A DNA stretch of 64,000 nucleotides from positions 1 to 64,000 of the forward strand of contig JANNOS010000106.1 of NCBI GenBank assembly GCA_031399315.1, written 5' to 3'. A model generated the notes under the pieces. It saw nothing but the letters and a program-made list of their open reading frames with translations. It made no database searches and was not told the origin of the DNA. The stretch's first letter is position 1. Every line of letters starts with the position of its first letter. The position numbers and the translations under genes were made by a program. Below, piece after piece: positions 17,076 through 24,208 of this stretch. This DNA comes from Methylotenera_A sp031399315. GTDB taxonomy: Bacteria > Pseudomonadota > Gammaproteobacteria > Burkholderiales > Methylophilaceae.

Positions 17076-17801
17076 ATGGCAAAAAAATTAGACCTCGAAC
17101 GCATCTTAAGTAAACAAGGCTTTGGCACACGCAAACAATGCCGGATTATGATTATTAACGAAGAAATCACCGTGAATGGAAAAATGTGCGATGACCCAGA
17201 TGCAGAATTTGCGCTAGAAAACTTGCATTACACGGTTAAGGGTGAGGCTTGGCAATACAAAGAAAAATCTTACCTCATGATGCACAAACCGAGCAATTAC
17301 GAATGTTCACACAAAACCCAACATCACCCAACGATTTACAGTTTACTGCCGCACCCGCTGGTAGAAAGACAAGTGCAGTGCATCGGCAGATTAGATGAAG
17401 ACACGACTGGGCTGATTTTGATTTCGGACGACGGGCAATTTATCCATAAAATGAGCTCGCCCAAACATAAAGTACCAAAAATATACGAAGTGACTTGTAA
17501 GCACCCTGTCGTGGAAGCCAATATCCATGCGCTTCTTGGCGGGGTTAAATTAATTGATGAAGCCGAAACGATTGCTGCTTTAGCCGTAAAACAAATCAGC
17601 GAACACGTTATTCACATGACATTAGCCGAAGGCAAATACCACCAAGTTAAACGTATGGTCGCCGCCATTAGCAACCGTGTGGAAGGCCTAAAGCGTATTC
17701 AAATTGGTGGCTTAAAATTGCCTGAGAATTTAAAAGTGGGTGAATGGCGCTGGTTAAGTAATGATGACCTAGAAAAACTACGAATTAATATGAACCCCTA
17801 A
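17076..17801 (+). CDS. rsuA: Pseudouridine synthase, RsuA/RluE type
   Basis: Small-subunit rRNA pseudouridine-516-type synthase. The ATG at 17076 gives 241 residues: an N-terminal S4 domain (LERILSKQGFGTRKQCRIMI), then the catalytic domain with GRLDEDTTGLIL (catalytic Asp) and KYHQVKRMVAAISNRVEGLKRIQIG. The upstream in-frame start at 17031 lies in a REP-like remnant and is not used. At 17512-17531 it contains 20 bp identical to 46928-46947. Degraded copies of its last 100-170 bp recur at 18337-18505 and 18894-18984. Exact subfamily (RsuA, RluB or RluE) is not certain. Confidence 0.9.
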   Translation: MAKKLDLERILSKQGFGTRKQCRIMIINEEITVNGKMCDDPDAEFALENLHYTVKGEAWQYKEKSYLMMHKPSNYECSHKTQHHPTIYSLLPHPLVERQVQCIGRLDEDTTGLILISDDGQFIHKMSSPKHKVPKIYEVTCKHPVVEANIHALLGGVKLIDEAETIAALAVKQISEHVIHMTLAEGKYHQVKRMVAAISNRVEGLKRIQIGGLKLPENLKVGEWRWLSNDDLEKLRINMNP

Positions 17802-17911
17802 ATTAAGACAAAAAACTGTTGTTGTTCAACAATTACTATTTAATGAGTAGACCTTATACTAAATACTAAGCACTTATTTTAAATAAACTAACCATATTTT
17901 AGAGCGTACAA

Positions 17912-18316
17912 ATGATAAATCCACTTTACATCGTCTGGAAAGATGAACATAGCGTAGGCGTTCCTATTCTAAATGAACAACATCACGCACTGGTGGCCAC
18001 CATTAATTCACTCTATTACTTTATCCAAGAAGGTTGGGGGTTAGCCGCGCTCAAACCTACCGTTAATATTATTTTAAGCTATTCTAAGTTTCATCAAAAA
18101 ACAGAAGAAGGCATGCTTACAAAGCTTGGTTATCCAGCGGTTATTCATCATATCGAGAGTCAAGAAAATTTCGAAAAAAATATTACCGCAGCGATGGATG
18201 AAGCCATACTCTACGCAGACCCAAATATCTTGCTTAAATTTTTACGTACTTGGTGGGTAGGTCATCTACAAGAAGAACACGTAAAATACACGCCCTACTT
18301 TGATAAGCTAAAATAG
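17912..18316 (+). CDS. Bacteriohemerythrin
   Basis: A 134-residue non-haem diiron protein that binds O2 in a four-helix bundle. Ligands follow the family pattern: H in NEQHHALVATIN, H and E in SKFHQKTEEGML, H's in VIHHIESQ, and the terminal HLQEEHVKYTPYF carrying H and D/E. It is a single-domain protein without a chemotaxis or GGDEF partner. It is bordered on the left by the true rsuA 3' end and on the right by a degraded copy of an rsuA 3' end, which suggests it arrived in a recombination event. Confidence 0.9.
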   Translation: MINPLYIVWKDEHSVGVPILNEQHHALVATINSLYYFIQEGWGLAALKPTVNIILSYSKFHQKTEEGMLTKLGYPAVIHHIESQENFEKNITAAMDEAILYADPNILLKFLRTWWVGHLQEEHVKYTPYFDKLK

Positions 18317-18336
18317 CGATACTTAATAACAAGCTT

Positions 18337-18505
18337 GCTTTCACCAAGCACGTCTTTAAACATACTGAGGTTGTCCCCATTAGTAAACGCGTAGAAGGTT
18401 TAAACGCCTACAAATCGGTGAGCTAAAACTGCCAGATGATTTGACGGTGGGCGAATGGCGCTGGTTTGAGCGATGGTGATATGATGAAACTATCAAAAAT
18501 CTAGC
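18337..18505 (+). pseudogene. Degraded copy B of an rsuA 3' end
   Basis: The translation of this stretch, with at least two frameshifts, gives ISKRVEG followed in another frame by IGELKLPDDLTVGEWRWF. This matches ISNRVEGLKRIQIGGLKLPENLKVGEWRWL of the rsuA gene upstream. It is closer to copy C than to the resident rsuA; both share GATGGTGATATGATGAAAC. No start or intact frame. Confidence 0.75.
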
Positions 18506-18552
18506 ACGAAATACCATCATTTAAAACTCTATTAAATAAAACTTAGGCGCAG

Positions 18553-18894
18553 ATGAAAATCAAGCAACATCCCTCTGCAAAACAAAAGCTCACAAAGCTA
18601 TTTTTTATTGTATTTATTCTATTTGGAATGCTAACTTTGTTATGCATTTATGGAAATCGGTTTATTCCAAACTTTGAAAAAAATCATTACTTCGGGATTC
18701 TTTTTACTTCAATATCGCTAATGCTTACTTATTTTTTCTTCACTGTTTGGTGTACGCTAAAGCGCGTGAATTGTCCAGATTGCAACGAAAGAACAATTTC
18801 AAATAGCAAACACGCATTTTTGCCAGAAGGTCACTCCGCCTATTGCAGCAACTGCGATGTACTTTGGAATTTAGAGATTGGGAATAGCGATTAG
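18553..18894 (+). CDS. Small membrane protein with a CxxC...CxxC zinc-ribbon-like tail
   Basis: I do not recognise the family. The 113 residues contain two membrane helices (about 17-37 and 47-69) and a C-terminal cytoplasmic segment with CPDC and, 25 residues later, CSNC, which looks like a zinc ribbon. It is A/T-rich, has no clear operon partner, and sits between two degraded rsuA 3' ends, so it is probably acquired. A weak ribosome-binding region (TTAGGCGCAG) precedes the ATG. Confidence 0.65.
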   Translation: MKIKQHPSAKQKLTKLFFIVFILFGMLTLLCIYGNRFIPNFEKNHYFGILFTSISLMLTYFFFTVWCTLKRVNCPDCNERTISNSKHAFLPEGHSAYCSNCDVLWNLEIGNSD

Positions 18895-18984
18895 TTTGAA
18901 ACGCATACAAATCGACGAGCTTAAACTGCCAGATGATTTGGCTGCCAGTTTATGGCGCTGGTTGAGCGATGGTGATATGATGAA
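18894..18984 (+). pseudogene. Degraded copy C of an rsuA 3' end
   Basis: Reads in frame as LKRIQIDELKLPDDLAASLWRWLSDGDMMKPA, cut here into two: LKRIQIDELKLPDD and LAASLWRWLSDGDMMKPA. This corresponds to the last 30 or so residues of RsuA proteins. It begins immediately after the stop of the small membrane protein gene and ends at a REP-like element. No start codon or body. Confidence 0.75.
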
Positions 18985-18994
18985 ACCAGCCAGC

Positions 18995-19130
18995 GTAGGG
19001 CGGAAAAGTGAGATCGCAGGGATCTCACCGTGTATTAGAGGTACTAGAGCACCTTAATCACACGGTAAAACGCCTTCCGCCGTATGAAAATTTATCCTTC
19101 GGCGGATAACGCTACGCTCATCCGCCCTAC
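18995..19130. repeat. REP-like element bounded by GTAGGGCGG inverted repeats
   Basis: GTAGGGCGG (18995-19003) and CCGCCCTAC (19122-19130) form the outer inverted repeat. Inside is a perfect hairpin GTGAGATC (19008-19015) with GATCTCAC (19021-19028), and a GGCGGATAACGCTACGCTCA unit of the kind common in proteobacterial intergenic repeats. Confidence 0.6.
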
Positions 19131-19141
19131 AACTTCATTAC

Positions 19142-19303
19142 TTACCGACTGCACAATTTAAACCCCGCTTTTTTAAACGCCGCGATTAGCCCATTGTCAC
19201 CGGCTAAACGAGAGACGCCTACCGCGATAAATACTGATCTATCTTTAGCCACAGCGGTAGTACGTTCTGCCATTACCACATTGCGTTCAACTAATAATTT
19301 AGG
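19142..19303 (-). pseudogene. Degraded copy of a TraB/GumN gene 3' end
   Basis: The minus strand encodes RNVVMAERTTAVAKDRSVFI and then AVGVSRLAGDNGLIAAFKKAGFKL, nearly the same as the C-terminus of the TraB/GumN protein at 20735-21619. The DNA is clearly similar over about 160 bp. Upstream (19304-19360) the frame continues with unrelated sequence, so only the tail is present. The intact gene lies 1.4 kb to the right on the same strand with an aldo/keto reductase between. Confidence 0.8.
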
Positions 19304-19400
19304 GTTTTCGCCTGCCGACAACGCGACCAAGTAGGGTATGTCACTTGGAAAGCTAGCCAAGCTTGTGGAAGCCTACTAACGCGTGCGCACCACCATGCCG

Positions 19401-19462
19401 CCCAAACTCAGCCGACCGTCTTGCCTCCGCTTCGCTATGGCAAAATGGCAGCTGAGTTTGGG
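19401..19462. repeat. Large inverted repeat before the aldo/keto reductase gene
   Basis: CCCAAACTCAGC (19401-19412) and GCTGAGTTTGGG (19451-19462) are perfect 12-bp arms. A second internal pair, TTGCC (19421-19425) and GGCAA (19439-19443), flanks CTTCGC. The rest of 19304-19607 holds no gene that I recognise. Confidence 0.5.
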
Positions 19463-19607
19463 TGTCAGGTCTCAACGTTTCGCTTGGATATGTGCGCTGT
19501 CGTACAGACCGACATCAACCATATACGTAACCTCTCTTCTGTACGTTGGGCAATGTCACCGCAATCTCACGACGCAATTTTCAATAACCAATTAAGGATA
19601 ACGACTC

Positions 19608-20585
19608 ATGGAGTACCGTTTTCTAGGCAAATCTGGCTTTAAGGTTCCCGCGCTGAGTTTTGGCGCAGGTACTTTCGGAGGCAAAGGCCCGCTTTTCAGC
19701 GCTTGGGGGAATACGGATGTGGATGAGGCGAAACGCCTGATCGATATCTGCCTTGAAGCTGGCGTAAATATGTTTGATAGTGCAGATGTGTATTCCGACG
19801 GGATGTCGGAATCCATCTTAGGTGCAGCGGGCGAAGGTGCAAATGATATTGGCGCTTCTCGCCATCATCTCATACGCGCCACCGATGCAGCGCTCAAGCG
19901 CCTCGGTACGGACTATATCGATTTGCTGCAATTACACCACTTTGATGCGATGACGCCGGTCGAGAGTGTAATGGCTACGCTCGATGACTTGGTGCGGGCT
20001 GGAAAAGTGCGCTTGCTCGGGATATCCAATTTCTCTGGCTGGCAGCTTATGAAATCGCTGTCAGCAGCGGATCGTTATGGGTACTCGCGCTACGTCGCCA
20101 ACCAGACCAACTACTCCCTGATCGGCCGTGATTACGAATGGGATCTGATGCCGCTGGGTCTTGACCAAGGTATCGGAGCGGTGGTTTGGAGCCCGCTTGG
20201 ATGGGGACGTCTAACGGGGAAAATCCGGCGCGGCCAACCCTTGCCCAAGGGCAGCCGTTTGCACGAAACGGCTCAGTTCGCTCCGCCAGTCGATCAGGAA
20301 CGCTTGTACCGGATCGTCGATGCGCTCGACGAAGTGGTGACGCAGACCGATAAAACCATTCCACAGATTGCTCTGAACTGGCTACTGCAACGGCCAACGG
20401 TCTCAACCGTTCTGATTGGCGCGCGAAACGAAGCGCAGTTGAGGCAGAACCTTGGCGCAGTCGGCTGGAACCTTACCAAGGAGCAGGTTGAAATACTGGA
20501 CAAGGCAAGCTATTTAACCCCGCCATATCCGTATTACCCCTATTGGAACGGGCAATTTTCCGAACGAAATCCACCGCCCGTGTAA
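19608..20585 (+). CDS. Aldo/keto reductase family protein lacking the catalytic-lysine segment
   Basis: A 325-residue TIM-barrel oxidoreductase of the YajO/AKR type. The N-terminus MEYRFLGKSGFKVPALSFG, the Asp and Tyr of the tetrad in MFDSADVYSDG and the His in LLQLHHFD are present, as are NADPH-binding segments (ISNFSGWQ, VLIGARNEAQLRQNLGA). Between SESILG and GASRHHL the family normally has about 20 more residues including strand 3 with the ISTK catalytic Lys; here only AAGEGANDI is left, so that lysine is gone. The gene is G/C-richer than its neighbours and is bordered by repeats and duplicated gene ends, which fits transfer. A Shine-Dalgarno AAGGAT lies 8 bp before the ATG. Confidence 0.88.
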   Translation: MEYRFLGKSGFKVPALSFGAGTFGGKGPLFSAWGNTDVDEAKRLIDICLEAGVNMFDSADVYSDGMSESILGAAGEGANDIGASRHHLIRATDAALKRLGTDYIDLLQLHHFDAMTPVESVMATLDDLVRAGKVRLLGISNFSGWQLMKSLSAADRYGYSRYVANQTNYSLIGRDYEWDLMPLGLDQGIGAVVWSPLGWGRLTGKIRRGQPLPKGSRLHETAQFAPPVDQERLYRIVDALDEVVTQTDKTIPQIALNWLLQRPTVSTVLIGARNEAQLRQNLGAVGWNLTKEQVEILDKASYLTPPYPYYPYWNGQFSERNPPPV

Positions 20586-20649
20586 ATCCGCAAAAGATAA
20601 AAAACGCAACCCGTCTATACTCAACAGGGCGATCCAGCACGCTGGGATG

Positions 20650-20717
20650 AATCGGCTTTATGAAGCCCAACGCCTCTCACATTGTTGGGGTTCGCTGCAC
20701 TCACCACCAACCTACAT
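20650..20717. repeat. REP-like element of the GTAGGTTGG class
   Basis: The stretch TTGTTGGGGTTCGCTGCACT with ACCAACCTAC, and AAGCCCAACG before it, matches on the minus strand the widespread GTAGGTTGGG...AACCCAACA intergenic repeat. It separates the aldo/keto reductase from the TraB/GumN gene. Confidence 0.55.
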
Positions 20718-20734
20718 CAATGCGCTTTTTTTGG

Positions 20735-21619
20735 CTACTTTTCCACTGCACTTAATTTAAACCCCGCCTTTTTAAACGCCGCAATTAGCCCATTATCGCC
20801 AGCTAAATGAGATGCCCCTACCGCAATAAACACTGATCTATCTTTAGCTACAGCGGTGGTACGTTCTGCCATCACCACATTACGTTTAACCAATAATCTA
20901 TCCGTGATTTTTTGCGATAATTCTTTAGGCAACATGCCACTTGTGATTTCTTCATCCAAGGCTTTAATTTTGTCAGAATCCCCCGCTGCATAGGCCGCCA
21001 TGAGTCGCTCAAAATCTGCCTCTTTTTGCGCTGGTGTGCGTTTTAACACCGCACGTAGCATCACCATTTGCTCATCCAAACTAAAGTCATCCATCACGCC
21101 AAAGTGTTCTTTGGCTGACTCTATGCCCACCACCTCTTTCGATGCGTTTTCAGATTCGCTCATCAGCATATTATCTTGTGCAAACGGCGTTTGCGGTTTG
21201 GGTAAATCAAACACTACTGCCAACAACCATGGCTTCATCTGCATAGCTGCGCTCATGTGCATGGTGTGAAAATCTGCCAGCTCGCGCACTTGTTCAAACT
21301 CAGCCTCGGTCAATAACGAGGCAAGACTGCCCTCTTTTAATAGCATCACGCTGGGATCGCGGTTCTCGGCAGATTCCATCATAAAAGTATCTACGCTTTT
21401 AATTGCATTAACTACATTTGGGCTAAAATTCGCAACGCGGTTATCATCGGTATGTATCGTGCCGAACAGATAGCTAACGACACCCGTTGGTGATTCTAAC
21501 TTCCAAAACAGGCCTTTTTCAGTCGCTTGCGCACTTAGCGCAAATGTCCACATTAACGCAAACAAAAAGATAAAACTAATCCAATGTGGTTTGGCGATGC
21601 ATTTAGCCTGAGCGCTCAT
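20735..21619 (-). CDS. TraB/GumN family protein
   Basis: A 294-residue protein with an N-terminal signal peptide (ISFIFLFALMWTFALSAQA) and the TraB/GumN pattern: FWKLESPTGVVSYLFGTIHTDD with the GxxH-type motif, a central ESAENRD, and the C-terminal RNVVMAERTTAVAKDRSVFI and GDNGLIAAFKKAGF. Members are thought to be exported metallo-hydrolases of the Tiki-like fold; the substrate is unknown. A degraded copy of its 3' end lies at 19142-19303. Confidence 0.9.
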   Translation of the reverse strand: MSAQAKCIAKPHWISFIFLFALMWTFALSAQATEKGLFWKLESPTGVVSYLFGTIHTDDNRVANFSPNVVNAIKSVDTFMMESAENRDPSVMLLKEGSLASLLTEAEFEQVRELADFHTMHMSAAMQMKPWLLAVVFDLPKPQTPFAQDNMLMSESENASKEVVGIESAKEHFGVMDDFSLDEQMVMLRAVLKRTPAQKEADFERLMAAYAAGDSDKIKALDEEITSGMLPKELSQKITDRLLVKRNVVMAERTTAVAKDRSVFIAVGASHLAGDNGLIAAFKKAGFKLSAVEK

Positions 21620-21810
21620 TTTCTATACCTAATGAATAATATGCAAGGTATGACCAGTATATTTAAAACTTGGTTCTAGGGCTAATCAATTTGTTTAAAA
21701 ATCCTAAGACAAAAACTTATCCCTAAAATGGGTGTTGCGAGCAAGCCAATATAGGCGTAAATTTACTCGATTAATCGTCACTTAAAATAAAAACTAAATA
21801 AAAAAGCGAG

Positions 21811-24168
21811 ATGAAAAACGAGATGAAAAGCCCATTAAACGAGGTGAAAAAACAATTAAAAGAGAATGCCAGCTTTGACGATGTGCTTAAAGCAGAGCAG
21901 ACCATCACAAAAAAGGATAAAGATTTCATAGGTTTGGCATTTTCTGGCGGCGGCATTCGTAGCGCCACACTCAACCTAGGCTTACTACAAGGCTTAGCGA
22001 GTAAAAATTTATTAGACAGGTTTGATTATTTATCCACCGTTTCTGGTGGTGGCTATGTCGGCGCATTTTTAAGCTCACTGATTGCGCGCGCAAATGGGGA
22101 TATTAGTGCCGTACAACAAAAATTAAGCGCCGATATTGAACCAGAAGAAATCAATTATTTACGCAAATACAGTAATTACCTTACGCCAAAAATCGGGCTT
22201 TCTACCGACACCATGGCAGCGGTTTCTGTATGGTTAACCAATACACTACTTAACCAATTAGTGTTAATTAGTGCGATTGCCGCCATGTGCGCGCTGGGCT
22301 TTTTTCTTAACGACATTGCTATCAGGCTACATGATAGTGACTCGATCACTGGGATATTGATATTAGGCGCGATACTGTCGGTTTTCTCAGGCTATCTTGC
22401 AATTAAAGAGTCTATCTTTAGCTTTCAATTTAGCGATTACAAATCGGACAAAACACAGGCATCAACCAAATGGCGCACAATATTGGCGATTGGCCTTGCT
22501 GGTGTGGCGCTAATTAGCTTGTGGCTAACCGCTAAAGGCATGTTTAGCTTTCTAAACTTACAACCAGTGACGGGTGTAAGATTAAGCCCGTTTTGGCTAA
22601 TAAATCCTGCGTTTATAGGGCTGGTTTGTTTGGGCATTATCGTCACAATTGGCGCTGCTGGCCGTGGTGGCGCCATTAAGTTATTTAACTTTAAAATTTT
22701 TGTCAGCTCATTTGCGCGAGAGTGGTGGGCACGTTTAGGCGGCGTTACTTTATACCTCTGCGGTTTATGGCTTGCTGGTTACTTTCTAGTGCTTTATCTG
22801 CCTTTATTGCTTAACAGGTGGCTAGTAGATCATAGTTTATCTGCAATAAGCGTATGGGGGGCGGTTGCTAGCGGTGGCGCTTACTTAGGCAGAACGCCCA
22901 GCACCAGTGGCCTTGGATCTATTAACATTAAAGAAAAACTAACCACAATATTGCCATGGGTAGTGATTGCCAGTCTGATTATTTTGGTGAGTTTTGGTGT
23001 ATTTAAGCTGGCTTACTCTTTCTACCATAGCAGCTACTCAATGGCATGTGTGTTCTTAGTGCTTTCTGCAATATTTTTAAGCATCACTCTACTATTCGCT
23101 TGGCGGGTTGATGTGAATATATTTTCACTACACTATTTTTATCGCAACCGCTTAACGCGTGCCTATTTAGGCGCAGGCAATCCTAAACGTGTGCCCAGCT
23201 TATTTACTGGCTTTGATGCAAACGACGACATTGAATTTGCCGACTGCCACCATCGTCCACTGCATATTGTGAACACTGCACTTAACCTTACAAACGCTAA
23301 AGATTTAGCTTGGCAACAACGCTTAGCCGCATCGTTCTCGTTTACGCCCCTCTATAGCGGGTTTGAGTTGCCGAATAAAAAAGGTGTGTACCAACCCACA
23401 GACGAATACGCAAAAGGCGTAAAACTCGGCAGCATCATGGCCGTAAGTGGCGCTGCCGCCTGCCCCAATGGTGGCTATCACACTGCGCCTGCCACTGCGT
23501 TTTTAATGACCATGTTTAATGCACGACTAGGCCGTTGGTACGGCAACCCAATCAAGTCAAAATGGCGAAATGTCAGCCCTGCCTTTGGATTAGGTTATTT
23601 AGCAAAAGAGCTTTTAGCAAAAGCTGATGTAGATTCCAGTTATGTGTACTTATCTGATGGCGGTCATTTTGAAAACTTAGGTATTTATGAGTTAGTGCGG
23701 CGCAAATGCAAACTCATTATTGCTGTTGATGCTGGGCAAGATGGTAGCTACACGTTTGAAGATTTAGGGAATGCAATTCGTAAATGCCAAGTGGATTTAA
23801 ACATCACCATTAATATTGATGTGAAAGACATACACCCCAGCTTACAAAGTCAATGTGGTAATTTTAAACACGCTACAAAACATTATGCGATTGGCGAGAT
23901 TATTTATGATAAAGCAAACCCTAAAAATAATGGTTTGCTGCTATATATTAAAAATTCACTCACTGGGGCAGAGCCTACAGATTTAATCAACTTTAAACTG
24001 CAGCAGACAGCCTTTCCGCATCACAGCACAGTAGATCAGTTTTTTGATGAATCACAATTTGAAAGCTATCGATGTTTAGGTCAATATATTGGCAATACTG
24101 TGATTGAAAAGCTGATGAAACCAAGCGGTTTATACGAACGCAAAGCAAAAACGCTTTTGGGCATTTAA
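21811..24168 (+). CDS. Patatin-like phospholipase with a large membrane insert
   Basis: A 785-residue protein. The oxyanion motif GGGIRS (about 44) and the nucleophile elbow STVSGGGYVG (Ser about 78) are at the N-terminus, while the catalytic Asp motif DGG in YLSDGGHFENLG is near residue 615. Between them lie seven or more hydrophobic segments (about 145-430), so the patatin domain is split by a membrane region. This is a known two-part arrangement in bacterial patatins. Likely an inner-membrane lipid acyl-hydrolase. The first ATG at 21811 may be preceded by the true start at MKSPLNEVKK (5 codons later). Confidence 0.88.
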   Translation: MKNEMKSPLNEVKKQLKENASFDDVLKAEQTITKKDKDFIGLAFSGGGIRSATLNLGLLQGLASKNLLDRFDYLSTVSGGGYVGAFLSSLIARANGDISAVQQKLSADIEPEEINYLRKYSNYLTPKIGLSTDTMAAVSVWLTNTLLNQLVLISAIAAMCALGFFLNDIAIRLHDSDSITGILILGAILSVFSGYLAIKESIFSFQFSDYKSDKTQASTKWRTILAIGLAGVALISLWLTAKGMFSFLNLQPVTGVRLSPFWLINPAFIGLVCLGIIVTIGAAGRGGAIKLFNFKIFVSSFAREWWARLGGVTLYLCGLWLAGYFLVLYLPLLLNRWLVDHSLSAISVWGAVASGGAYLGRTPSTSGLGSINIKEKLTTILPWVVIASLIILVSFGVFKLAYSFYHSSYSMACVFLVLSAIFLSITLLFAWRVDVNIFSLHYFYRNRLTRAYLGAGNPKRVPSLFTGFDANDDIEFADCHHRPLHIVNTALNLTNAKDLAWQQRLAASFSFTPLYSGFELPNKKGVYQPTDEYAKGVKLGSIMAVSGAAACPNGGYHTAPATAFLMTMFNARLGRWYGNPIKSKWRNVSPAFGLGYLAKELLAKADVDSSYVYLSDGGHFENLGIYELVRRKCKLIIAVDAGQDGSYTFEDLGNAIRKCQVDLNITINIDVKDIHPSLQSQCGNFKHATKHYAIGEIIYDKANPKNNGLLLYIKNSLTGAEPTDLINFKLQQTAFPHHSTVDQFFDESQFESYRCLGQYIGNTVIEKLMKPSGLYERKAKTLLGI

Positions 24169-24208
24169 CAACAATTTTTATTGTGTAAATTTTTACTTTG
24201 CAGACTAC

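Noticed and set aside
17506..17544. rsuA counted as a full member of the palindromic element family
   Set aside because: It has the core CCAATATCCATGCG but the flanking arms do not pair and the protein length is normal at this point, so it is only a partial match.
19370..19480. Possible integron attC site before the aldo/keto reductase
   Set aside because: The nested inverted repeat looks similar, but the terminal core sites (RYYYAAC and GTTRRRY) are not found at the right places and there is no integrase gene in the window.
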